Shown here: positions 8,165 to 15,959 of the stretch, in pieces
How positions within the stretch are numbered: the first letter of the stretch is position 1
Layout: the number at the start of each line of letters is the position of its first letter
NCBI RefSeq assembly: GCF_032335695.1
Contig: NZ_JACTOJ010000004.1
Coordinates: forward strand, 186,001 to 250,000
Source of the DNA: JACTOJ01 sp032335695
GTDB lineage: Bacteria > Bacillota > Clostridia > Clostridiales > Clostridiaceae
Direction of reading: 5' to 3'
DNA: 64,000 bases
Program-made: the position numbers and the translations under genes
The notes under the pieces: generated by a model
The model's database searches: none
The model's input: only the letters and a program-made list of their open reading frames with translations
What the model was told of the DNA's origin: nothing

Positions 8165-9127
8165 ATGATTAATGTATTTGCAATTTCTAAAGATTATCAA
8201 TTGATAGATATTGATGACCTTTCAGAGCTTAACTCTGAAAAAATCAAATGGTATTGGATGGATATGGATGATCCAACTGAAGATGAAGTATCACTATTAA
8301 AAAGTTTTTTTAACTTTCATCAATTAGCCATTGAGGACTGTCTTCATTATCTACAAAGAGCCAAAGTTGATAAATATGATACATACAACTTTTATGTAGT
8401 ACATGGTATGAATAAGGATACCCTTTCAGCAAATGAAGTAGACTTATTTATAAATGATAGATTCATTGTCTCTTTCCACAAGATGCACTTAAAAGAGATA
8501 GATGAAGTCATTGAGAAACTAAATTTTTCAAATAAATATTGGGCTGGCGGGCCTCTAATAGTTAAATACCTTATTTTGGACAAGTTAGTTGATAATTATT
8601 TCCCATTAGTTTATGAAATAGAAGATTATTTGGATGATTTTGATGCTTTTGTTGAGGTTAATAAAAATAAATCCTCTAAGTATATGATTGATAAAATCTT
8701 TGAAGTCAGAAGCAAGCTTTTAAGAATGAGAAGAATAATAAATCAAATGAGAGACTTGCTTTATAGAATGATAAATTCAGAAAGTCTTTTGAGAGACACG
8801 TCTAACCATGCTTATTTTGCAGATATTTATGATCATCTTTTAAGGTTATCGGATATTATCGAATCCAGTTTGCTTATAACATCTGACTTAAGAGATAGCT
8901 ATATGTCTATAACTTCCGATAAGATGAATAGAATAATGATGCTCTTTACAGCAATAACCACCATTTTTGTTCCAGTAACATTCATTGCTGGAGTGTACGG
9001 AATGAATTTCCAAAACATGCCAGAACTTAACTGGAAATATAGTTATTTTCTTGTATTGTCTATCATGTTAGCTCTTATGGCATTCATGTTTTTTTGGTTT
9101 AAGAAAAAAGGTTGGTTTGATATTTAA
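8165..9127 (+). CDS. corA: CorA-family divalent cation transporter
   Basis: A 320-residue inner-membrane channel for Mg2+ or related divalent ions. The large acidic, helical cytoplasmic domain (1-255) is followed by two C-terminal transmembrane helices (about 262-282 and 295-315). The diagnostic pore signature YGMN lies between them (VYGMNFQNMP), and the protein ends with the usual basic tail KKKGWFDI. Length is typical. TTGGAGG is well placed before the ATG. It appears monocistronic, with repeat palindromes close on both sides. Whether it carries Mg2+, Co2+ or Ni2+ cannot be read from the sequence. Confidence 0.9.
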   Translation: MINVFAISKDYQLIDIDDLSELNSEKIKWYWMDMDDPTEDEVSLLKSFFNFHQLAIEDCLHYLQRAKVDKYDTYNFYVVHGMNKDTLSANEVDLFINDRFIVSFHKMHLKEIDEVIEKLNFSNKYWAGGPLIVKYLILDKLVDNYFPLVYEIEDYLDDFDAFVEVNKNKSSKYMIDKIFEVRSKLLRMRRIINQMRDLLYRMINSESLLRDTSNHAYFADIYDHLLRLSDIIESSLLITSDLRDSYMSITSDKMNRIMMLFTAITTIFVPVTFIAGVYGMNFQNMPELNWKYSYFLVLSIMLALMAFMFFWFKKKGWFDI

Positions 9128-9131
9128 GTTG

Positions 9132-9179
9132 AGGGACGGTTCACAAAAATCCCGCTATATTTTTGTGAACCGTCCCCTA
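9132..9179. repeat. REP-like palindrome, copy 6 (pair)
   Basis: 18-bp arms at 9133-9150 and 9159-9176 with an 8-base loop, placed between the convergent corA and lipoprotein genes. The outer CTA on the right is the lipoprotein gene's TAG stop on the minus strand. It could also serve as a bidirectional terminator. Confidence 0.9.
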
Positions 9180-9869
9180 TTTTTCATGATCAAACATATT
9201 ATAGACTATGGAGTGAGATGTAAAAAATACTGCATTTGGATTTGCATTATAATAATTAGTTACTGCATAAACAACAAATTTATTATCTTCTTTCACCATA
9301 AAATAATTTATTATATTATTTGAATCTACTTGAGTTCCATCATTGGCTACTACATGAAATATTATGCTGACTGAAACATTGAAAGCTCCTTGAGGTTTAT
9401 CTTGAGCATATACGCCCCAAAGCTCACTTGCATTGTTGTTAGTTCCAACCTCCATTGTATAGCTTTTAGCATTAGAAATCTTAAACTGCCTTGTATATTC
9501 GGTAATCAAATCACTATTTTTAGGATATGTTTTTGCTAAATCCATGTCTGAGTTCTGAGAAATCATATTAAAGTCGCCCTTTATTCCAGCATTAGTTAAA
9601 TCTACTGCCAATTTTACTGCTGAATCTTTGTCTTGCTGGCTGAAATCCTTAAATTCCTGTGTTGTTGCTACAGTACTAACCGTTTGAGTGTTACTTGAAG
9701 CATCTGCAATTTGGCTTGAGGAGGTCGTAGAGCCGTTCTGACTGCTTGTACTACTGCTGGACTTTGAAGAGCTTGATGAACTTGACGAACTAGCCTTCTT
9801 GGAACTACATCCCGCTAATATGGAAATAAAAATTACAATTATTATAAAATTAAATATTCTTTTTCTCAT
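9177..9869 (-). CDS. Ser-rich lipoprotein of unknown function
   Basis: A 230-residue predicted lipoprotein. A basic start, MRKRIFNF, is followed by a hydrophobic stretch and a lipobox, LAGC, with the lipidated Cys near residue 20. About 25 residues of mostly serine and lysine then form a flexible tether, and a Thr/Ser-rich linker leads to a globular domain (about 70-230) that I do not recognise. The start is the ATG at 9869, six bases after GGAGG; the longer frame adds four residues with no support. The stop is contributed by repeat copy 6, right after ...YNMFDHEK. A surface-exposed, membrane-tethered domain is what the sequence supports. Confidence 0.8.
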   Translation of the reverse strand: MRKRIFNFIIIVIFISILAGCSSKKASSSSSSSSSKSSSSTSSQNGSTTSSSQIADASSNTQTVSTVATTQEFKDFSQQDKDSAVKLAVDLTNAGIKGDFNMISQNSDMDLAKTYPKNSDLITEYTRQFKISNAKSYTMEVGTNNNASELWGVYAQDKPQGAFNVSVSIIFHVVANDGTQVDSNNIINYFMVKEDNKFVVYAVTNYYNANPNAVFFTSHSIVYNMFDHEK

Positions 9870-10021
9870 GCTATCCTCCAAAACATTTTTCGCCTATTAT
9901 TAATTAAATTTTAATTTATTTTATAAAAAAAATCAATTAATAATATTAGATGCCGATTTTTATCACTATAATTGGCTTCCAAAATAATTATTAACTGATT
10001 ACTATCATATTAATGAACATA

Positions 10022-10969
10022 TCAGTCGTTTTTATCTATATTTATTTCTTTTTCAATTATGTAAAGAGGTCTGCCCTTGCTTTCATCATATATTCTTCCT
10101 ATATATTCTCCTAAGACTGCAACCGATAAAAGTTGAACTCCTCCCAAAAATGTTACTACAACCATAATCGAAGTCCATCCAGAAATAACATTATGACTTC
10201 CTGCAATTTTAACAATTATAGCATATAAAAATATCAAGAATGATAATACTACACATATTAAGCCAATGGACCCAACTAATTTTAAAGGCTTGGCTGAAAA
10301 TGATACAATTCCATCAGATGCAAATTTCAACATTTTTTTCAATGGATATTTAGTTTCCCCTGCGAATCTCTCATCTCTCTCATATTCTATTGGAATTTGT
10401 TTAAATCCAGCCCAACTGACCATTCCTCTAACAAATCTGTTGTTTTCCTTCATTGAATTAAATACATTAACCACCTTACGATCCATAAGCCTAAAATCAC
10501 CAGTGTCTAATGGAATATCAATATCGGACATGTTATGTAAAAATCTATAAAAACATTTCGCTGTAACTAATTTGAAAAACGATTCACCTTTTCGCTTTTT
10601 TCTCTTAGCATAAACCACATCATATCCTTGCTTCCAAAGCTCTATCATTTTAGGTATAACTTCTGGTGGATCCTGTAAATCTGCATCAATTACAACCACT
10701 GCATCACCTTTAGCTTTATTTATACCTGCGGTTACAGCAATTTGATGTCCAAAGTTTCTCGAGAAGCTTATAACTCTAACATTTTCATCTTGTGCTGCTA
10801 TATTTTCTAGCAATGGAAGTGTTTTATCAGTGCTTCCATCATTAACAAAAACAAATTCATAATTAATGTCATTGTCAGTCATTACCTTTTTTAATCGTTT
10901 ATAACATTCTTCTACTACAAGTTCCTCGTAGTACATGGGAACTACTATTGAAACTAACTTTTTTATCAT
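10022..10969 (-). CDS. GT2 family glycosyltransferase, GtrB / dolichol-phosphate type
   Basis: A 315-residue enzyme expected to transfer a sugar from a nucleotide donor to a polyprenyl phosphate at the membrane. The GT-A fold starts LVSIVVPMYYEE, with VFVNDGSTD and the metal-binding DADLQDPPE. RNFGHQ and GDFRLMDRKV are typical of the GtrB/Dpm1 branch. Two C-terminal transmembrane helices (about 225-250 and 265-290) and the ending VLGEYIGRIYDESKGRPLYII match bactoprenol glucosyltransferases. The start at 10969 has AAAGGAT upstream, and the longer frame adds 13 residues without support. No flippase (GtrA) or acceptor-modifying gene adjoins it, so the decorated polymer is unknown. Confidence 0.85.
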   Translation of the reverse strand: MIKKLVSIVVPMYYEELVVEECYKRLKKVMTDNDINYEFVFVNDGSTDKTLPLLENIAAQDENVRVISFSRNFGHQIAVTAGINKAKGDAVVVIDADLQDPPEVIPKMIELWKQGYDVVYAKRKKRKGESFFKLVTAKCFYRFLHNMSDIDIPLDTGDFRLMDRKVVNVFNSMKENNRFVRGMVSWAGFKQIPIEYERDERFAGETKYPLKKMLKFASDGIVSFSAKPLKLVGSIGLICVVLSFLIFLYAIIVKIAGSHNVISGWTSIMVVVTFLGGVQLLSVAVLGEYIGRIYDESKGRPLYIIEKEINIDKND

Positions 10970-11343
10970 ATATCTTATCCTTTCGAAGTTCATAAATCTT
11001 TTTAACATTAAACTACATGATGCATTCTTTAATACTCAATAATACTATAAAATTATAACATAAAATCTAAATAATTATAATACAAGTTACGCTGCTTCAT
11101 TAAGAGAAAATTTAATAAATTAATTACATATTATTTATTACTAATTATTTATGTATGCATTCTTTTCTTGCAATTTACTAAAACTGAGTTAAAATTGTAT
11201 TTGTGATTTATTTCAGAATTTAAATTATATATCACTTAAATTTTTTATACTATATTTTTATTAGAAAATTTTTATATCAAAACAAATTAAGTATAAACAT
11301 AAAGATTATATAAATAACTCAATAATAAGTAGGAGGACATTAA
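10970..11343. other. AT-rich divergent intergenic region
   Basis: It holds the promoters of the leftward glycosyltransferase and the rightward ilvA-type gene. I looked for a T-box or other leader signature before the threonine enzyme and found none. No open frame with a ribosome site was seen. Confidence 0.4.
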
Positions 11344-12573
11344 ATGCAATCAAACTCAAACTATACAGAAAGCCTTAAACTAGATGAATTCAAAAAAGCT
11401 GCTGAAAGGCTTAACGGAGTATTAAAAAAGACTTCATTAATATATAGCAACACCTTTAGCAGTGAGTCTGGCAATGAAATCTATATAAAGCCTGAAAATC
11501 TGCAAAATACTGGATCTTTTAAAATAAGAGGTGCCTACAATAAAATTTCTAAATTAAGTGCTGAAGAAAAGAGCCATGGACTTATAGCTTCATCTGCAGG
11601 CAACCATGCTCAAGGTGTTGCTTTCGCAGCTGAAAAACTTGGTGTACAAGCTACTATCGTCATGCCTAAAACTACACCTCTTATAAAAGTTGACGCCACA
11701 AGAAAATATGGTGCTGAAGTTGTATTACATGGCAATGTTTATGACGAAGCCTATAGCCATGCAAAAGAACTAGAAAAAGAAAAAGGCTACACCTTTATAC
11801 ACCCTTTTGATGATGTAGATGTAATTTTAGGACAAGGTACTATTGCCTTGGAAATAATTGAAGAGCTTAAAGACGTAGATTATATTTTAGCTGCTGTTGG
11901 CGGCGGCGGATTAATTAGTGGATTAGCTGTAGCTGCAAAATCTGTTAATCCTAATATAAAAGTAATAGGTGTAGAACCTGAAGGTGCCAGCTGCATGAAA
12001 AGTTCATTAGTAGAAAATAAAATAGTGAACTTGGGAGCTGTAAAAACTATAGCTGATGGTGCAGCAGTTGCACAACCAGGAAATATAACCTTCGAAGTAG
12101 CTCAAAAATATGTGGATGATATAATAACTGTGTCTGACTTCGAAATAATGGAAGCTTTTCTAGTACTTCTAGAAAAACATAAATTAATTGCTGAAAATGC
12201 TGGTGTTTTACCATTGGCAGGCATAAAAAAGCTTAATGTAACAGGAAAAAAAGTTGCCTGCGTTGTAAGCGGTGGCAATATAGACGTTCTTACTATATCT
12301 TCTTTAATTAATAAAGGCTTGGTTTCCAGAGGCAGAATTTTCTGTTTTACTATGGAGTTAACCGATCGTCCTGGTCAGCTTATGAGAGTATGCGATATAT
12401 TAGCAAAGACCGGAGCTAACATAATCCAATTAGATCATAACAAATATAAAACTATAAATAGTTTTATGCAGGTACAGCTTGAAGTAACTGTAGAAACAAA
12501 TGGCCATGAACATGTAAATAATATAATTAATGAATTATGTAAAAATGGATTTTGTATAAATAAAATTTATTAA
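11344..12573 (+). CDS. ilvA: Threonine ammonia-lyase (threonine dehydratase) with one ACT domain
   Basis: This 409-residue PLP enzyme deaminates L-threonine to 2-oxobutanoate, the first step to isoleucine or to propionate. The PLP lysine is K60 in TGSFKIRGAYNKI. SSAGNHAQG and the phosphate-binding loop VGGGGLISG are present. The fold-type II domain ends near 315 and a single ACT domain follows (FCFTMELTDRPGQLM), the layout of the medium-length form with one C-terminal ACT domain, which may be allosterically controlled. TAGGAGG sits ahead of the ATG. It is monocistronic, with no T-box and no other ilv genes nearby, so biosynthetic versus catabolic use is open. Confidence 0.88.
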   Translation: MQSNSNYTESLKLDEFKKAAERLNGVLKKTSLIYSNTFSSESGNEIYIKPENLQNTGSFKIRGAYNKISKLSAEEKSHGLIASSAGNHAQGVAFAAEKLGVQATIVMPKTTPLIKVDATRKYGAEVVLHGNVYDEAYSHAKELEKEKGYTFIHPFDDVDVILGQGTIALEIIEELKDVDYILAAVGGGGLISGLAVAAKSVNPNIKVIGVEPEGASCMKSSLVENKIVNLGAVKTIADGAAVAQPGNITFEVAQKYVDDIITVSDFEIMEAFLVLLEKHKLIAENAGVLPLAGIKKLNVTGKKVACVVSGGNIDVLTISSLINKGLVSRGRIFCFTMELTDRPGQLMRVCDILAKTGANIIQLDHNKYKTINSFMQVQLEVTVETNGHEHVNNIINELCKNGFCINKIY

Positions 12574-12589
12574 AATAGTACCCAAAATA

Positions 12590-12632
12590 AAAAGCGATGG
12601 AATCCTATTTAAGTTTATTCCATCGTTTTTCA
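12590..12632. terminator. Bidirectional terminator between ilvA and the first efflux gene
   Basis: Stem CGATGGAAT (12595-12603) pairs with ATTCCATCG (12617-12625). T runs follow on the plus strand and A runs precede, so it should stop both converging transcripts. Confidence 0.8.
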
Positions 12633-12639
12633 TTTTATT

Positions 12640-13884
12640 CTATTCGCTTTTGCATTTAGTCCTATCATCATATCTTTCCAGCATTACGGTTAAAACTGCA
12701 AATATAATCATAACTGTTCCTACCACTCTCCATGCGCCTTGAATGTTCACGAGGCCTAACACTAACCCCATAATTCCTGGTCCAAGCGTATTTCCCATGT
12801 CAGTGATTACTGGCAGTATTGAGTTTATCCTTCCTCTGTGGGAAGATGGAGTGTGATTTGCAATAAATGGTGATGCACTGGTAGTTACTATTATTTCTCC
12901 CATAGTTATTGTAAAGCATGATATGTAGAACGCTGTGATGCTGTTTGCATAGCCAGGAAGTCCAAAACCTATCACGTAAAATACTCCACCATAGAATATT
13001 TTTCTTATTATTTTTTGAGAATGAAGAAGCTTAGTTATAAGTGGTGTCATAGTTATTACTAATATGGCATTGAAGCTTACCATTTTTCCGTACACTGCTG
13101 ACCCGTTTGAAAATATCTTTGAAATATTCATCGGATATAAATAGCTCCATTGAGAGTACACAAAATTATAGCCAAACATAACCAGAGCGAAAAATATGAG
13201 TATCGGCCTTTCTAATAATACTTTAAATACCGACCCTTCCACTGCAGATTCCAATTTGTTGTCCATCTTTTTCGTATTTTTCACCATGCCTATTGTTTCT
13301 GGTATAAAAAATACGAATAAAAGCATGGCTATTACTGAAGTAAAACCATCTAAGAAGAACAATAAATTTAAATGCTTTTGAAGAAGATATCCACCTACCA
13401 CTGGAGATATTGCAAAGCCAAGATTCATTCCCATATAAAACAGAGAATATGCGCCCGACCTATTTTGTGGAGTAGTTAAATCAGCCACTAAAGCCCCGCT
13501 TACTGGTCCAGACATTACTATAAAAAATCCTGCTATTACCATCATAGGTATCATTGAAGGTGAAACAGGCATAAGAGCAGCTATAAAATAGCATACAGCT
13601 CCAAGCATATTAAGCGTTATAAGTATCTTTTTTCTTCCAAAGGTATCTGCTAATTTTCCGCCTATGATTCCTCCTCCCATATATACAATTCCTGATATGG
13701 ACATGATATATCCTGCTGTTGACTCATTCACATTTAACTTAGTTGTAAGTATGAGTGTAAGTAATGGAAATATAAATGATCCCATGGCATTAATAACTCT
13801 TGCCAAAAATATTACCCATATTTCCTTGGACAACCCTCTGAAGGGGTTGAACATGCTTTTAAATGCTCTTGTAAAATTCTTCAT
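12640..13884 (-). CDS. MFS efflux transporter, TetA(P)-like, under attenuator control
   Basis: A 414-residue, 12-helix major facilitator. It opens MKNFTRAFKSMFNPFRGLSKEIWVIF in family style, and the MFS motif A is visible as GGKLADTFGRKK. The sequence and layout resemble the clostridial TetA(P) group of drug exporters, and it resembles the second efflux protein at 14332. I start at the ATG at 13884, which has a textbook AGGAGG; the longer frame runs through the leader hairpins. Upstream lie a promoter, a 24-codon leader peptide and two hairpins, the arrangement of antibiotic-induced attenuation. The substrate is not known; a ribosome-targeting drug is the obvious guess from the leader. Confidence 0.82.
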   Translation of the reverse strand: MKNFTRAFKSMFNPFRGLSKEIWVIFLARVINAMGSFIFPLLTLILTTKLNVNESTAGYIMSISGIVYMGGGIIGGKLADTFGRKKILITLNMLGAVCYFIAALMPVSPSMIPMMVIAGFFIVMSGPVSGALVADLTTPQNRSGAYSLFYMGMNLGFAISPVVGGYLLQKHLNLLFFLDGFTSVIAMLLFVFFIPETIGMVKNTKKMDNKLESAVEGSVFKVLLERPILIFFALVMFGYNFVYSQWSYLYPMNISKIFSNGSAVYGKMVSFNAILVITMTPLITKLLHSQKIIRKIFYGGVFYVIGFGLPGYANSITAFYISCFTITMGEIIVTTSASPFIANHTPSSHRGRINSILPVITDMGNTLGPGIMGLVLGLVNIQGAWRVVGTVMIIFAVLTVMLERYDDRTKCKSE

Positions 13885-13912
13885 ATGTCCTCCTAAATCT
13901 TTACGTAAATAA

Positions 13913-13939
13913 AAGCCATACACAAAACGCGCATGGCTT
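13913..13939 (-). promoter_or_regulatory. Second leader hairpin before the efflux gene
   Basis: 7-bp arms AAGCCAT and ATGGCTT around a 13-base loop, followed on the minus strand by a T-rich run and then the AGGAGG of the efflux gene. It may be a second weak terminator or an anti-Shine-Dalgarno control structure. Confidence 0.5.
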
Positions 13940-13953
13940 CTCATCTTTAATAT

Positions 13954-13981
13954 AAAAAACCACAGGCTTACGTACCTGTGG
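13954..13981 (-). terminator. Intrinsic terminator (attenuator) inside the efflux-gene leader
   Basis: On the minus strand CCACAGG pairs with CCTGTGG over an 8-base loop and is followed by TTTTTT. It lies between the leader peptide stop and the efflux gene, so it should end transcription unless a stalled ribosome or other event prevents folding. Confidence 0.8.
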
Positions 13982-14008
13982 AACAATATTACAATTTAAA
14001 TTTATGTA

Positions 14009-14083
14009 CTATAGCTCTATTCCAAGGACGTTAACAATATCAATATTGTAAGATAAATTTGAATTTTTTCCTGCTCTTAACAT
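14009..14083 (-). CDS. Leader peptide, 24 residues, of the efflux-gene attenuator
   Basis: A short frame beginning MLRAGKNSNLSYN and ending IEL, with GGAGG about nine bases ahead of its ATG and 41-46 bases downstream of a consensus promoter. It ends 28 bases before the terminator stem. Translation of such leaders senses ribosome-stalling drugs in several known resistance genes; that role here is inferred from position. Confidence 0.65.
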   Translation of the reverse strand: MLRAGKNSNLSYNIDIVNVLGIEL

Positions 14084-14123
14084 TTATTAACGCCTCCAAT
14101 CTTTCATAAAATCAACTATTTCC

Positions 14124-14153
14124 AGTATAATGGTTAGTCCACTATCCTGTCAA
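14124..14153 (-). promoter_or_regulatory. Consensus promoter of the leader/efflux transcript
   Basis: On the minus strand TTGACA (14148-14153), an 18-bp spacer and TATACT (14124-14129). The start would fall about 25 bases ahead of the leader ribosome site. Confidence 0.75.
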
Positions 14154-14245
14154 TAGTTTCTATAAATAAATCTTAATCATTGTTTTGCTTGTTTTTCTCG
14201 CAGCTATTATTATTTTCATCATAACTTGGCTATAACTTTTAATTT

Positions 14246-14269
14246 GCAAAAATTTGTGAACCGTCCCCC
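14246..14269. repeat. REP-like repeat, copy 7 (single right arm)
   Basis: AAATTTGTGAACCGTCCCC, one base shorter in the A/T run than consensus. It sits in the same orientation as copy 8, 64 bases away, forming a tandem pair of right arms rather than a palindrome. Confidence 0.8.
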
Positions 14270-14311
14270 ATACTTTTTTCTCAATGCCTTAGCAAAATAT
14301 TCCTAACTCAT

Positions 14312-14334
14312 AAATGTTTGTGAACCGTCCCCTA
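14312..14334. repeat. REP-like repeat, copy 8 (single right arm)
   Basis: AAATGTTTGTGAACCGTCCCC then TA. The terminal CTA is the TAG stop codon of the second efflux gene on the minus strand. Confidence 0.8.
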
Positions 14335-15591
14335 TATTGCCGACTCCTGGTTTCTAAGCTTCTTATCCATTCTTTTAGAGAAGATTTTTAACACAAACAT
14401 TAGCATGGCTGCTATTAGGGTTACCAAGAAAGTTAGTTTCCAGATAGAATTGCTCCCGTGAGCCTGCATATAGGCACCTGATATAGATGCACTCAATGCG
14501 GAACCTATAGCACCGCCTATGGAGGAAACCGCACTTAGTCTAGCTCTGTAATTGCTTGGACTATTATTAGCCACATAAACTCCTGAGCTTATGCTTCCAA
14601 GTATTTCCCCTGAGGTCCAAATTATTGTGGATATTATAAATAGAGTAAAATGATTTATATAAGCAAGCATCCCGAAGCCTAGGGCATACATTACACCAGA
14701 AAGAGCTGTATTAGTAAGCGGATGATTTTTTCTTGTGAGCACTGTCAAAAATACTGTTAACGCCAACACGGTTACTGCATTTATGCTCATAAGATATCCA
14801 AAAAGGTGAGCACCCTGACTGCCATAAATGCTTCGCAAGGTCATTGGTAATGCAAATCCGGCCTGAGCATACGCAAAGCTGTATACTGAGGATATTAAAA
14901 TAAAGAAGCATATGTGAGGCCTTTTATAGAGAACAGTGAATATATTACCTCCCTCGGCCTTCTCTGCTGCGTATTTTTCATGAACCTTATTTGTTTTTTC
15001 TCCAGTTTTATATTTAGGATGGGTTTCCTCAATATTTTTCCATATCAAAAATAATGCTACAAAGGATGTAAATGCATCCCCTAAAAATAGAAGTGGCAGA
15101 AAATTATTAAATAGGAAGCCTGCAACTATAGGACCTACTGATACTCCCACATTTATACCCAAATATTGAAGAGAAAAGCCCACCTGTCTTTGCTCTGGGG
15201 AAAGCATATCCGTCATTATTGAATTAAAAGCAGGTCTTATAAATCCATTGAAGAAGGTACTGATTATAAGACAAGTTACAGTCAAGGAAGCATTCTTTGT
15301 AAGAGCGCAAGGAATCAAAGCTGCAGCTGAAATAAACTGAGAGTACATATAAGCTTTCTTTCTTCCAAATTTATCAGCAATCTTTCCGCCTATGAGTGAA
15401 GAAGGAATGCCTATGAGAGAAGAAATGGTAACAAGCATTCCTGTTACTGCAGTGGACATTCCAACCTTTTCAGTGAGATAAAGTGTAAGAAACGGTCTTA
15501 CAAAGTCACCGAATCTATTGATTATCTGAGCAAAAAATATTACATACATTCCTTTAGGTAATCCCCTGTATGCATTCAAAAGTCTTCGCAT
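14332..15591 (-). CDS. MFS efflux transporter, second TetA(P)-like pump
   Basis: A 419-residue 12-helix transporter, starting MRRLLNAYRGLPKGMYVIFF, with motif A GGKIADKFGRKK and the family pair RGLPK / PFLTLYLTEK. It aligns by eye with the 12640 protein along its length, so the two are diverged paralogues. The start at 15591 follows GAGGGGG at about eight bases. The stop comes from repeat copy 8, so the tail ...RNQESAI may be repeat-modified. Its upstream region has a 10-bp inverted repeat but no convincing leader peptide. Substrate unknown. Confidence 0.8.
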   Translation of the reverse strand: MRRLLNAYRGLPKGMYVIFFAQIINRFGDFVRPFLTLYLTEKVGMSTAVTGMLVTISSLIGIPSSLIGGKIADKFGRKKAYMYSQFISAAALIPCALTKNASLTVTCLIISTFFNGFIRPAFNSIMTDMLSPEQRQVGFSLQYLGINVGVSVGPIVAGFLFNNFLPLLFLGDAFTSFVALFLIWKNIEETHPKYKTGEKTNKVHEKYAAEKAEGGNIFTVLYKRPHICFFILISSVYSFAYAQAGFALPMTLRSIYGSQGAHLFGYLMSINAVTVLALTVFLTVLTRKNHPLTNTALSGVMYALGFGMLAYINHFTLFIISTIIWTSGEILGSISSGVYVANNSPSNYRARLSAVSSIGGAIGSALSASISGAYMQAHGSNSIWKLTFLVTLIAAMLMFVLKIFSKRMDKKLRNQESAI

Positions 15592-15959
15592 GTGCATCGC
15601 CCCCTCATTAGTTAAATATACTATCATCATTTTAAATACTTGGAACTATGAAAAAATAACATAATTTAATCGCAAAATAATGCTCATGACTTTAAATCAT
15701 GAGCATTTCGTAACATATTCTTACTTAAAAACTTAATCAACACATTCAGGTTCAGTAAAATCATCAAGCTTTTTATCTAAATATAAATAAATATCCTAGT
15801 AAGAATCCACGCACAATAAATCACAGAATTATATATTAAAGTTTTTAAGTAAATAAAACAATGTATTATCTTCGCTTTATAAATTTTATTGGTCCTATTT
15901 TAAATAAGTCTTGATTTTTACACTTATTTAAAACTTCCTTCTATGGACAAAGCTATGTT
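15592..15959. other. Intergenic region with two hairpins
   Basis: AT-only arms at 15898-15909 and 15922-15933 form a 12-bp stem just after the MutS-like gene's stop, probably its terminator although no T tract follows. A second inverted repeat, ATGCTCATGA / TCATGAGCAT (about 15680-15708), lies in the second efflux gene's 5' region. No supported gene was found here. Confidence 0.4.

Noticed and set aside
10970..11343. T-box or amino-acid riboswitch ahead of threonine ammonia-lyase
   Set aside because: No AGGGTGGNACCGCG-type T-box sequence or specifier stem and no terminator was found in the leader.
15684..15716. Ten-codon leader peptide (MLRNAHDLKS) ahead of the second efflux gene, similar in its first residues to the first leader
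   Set aside because: No ribosome site precedes it, its codons coincide with a simple inverted repeat, and there is no clear terminator with a T tract. Too weak to call.
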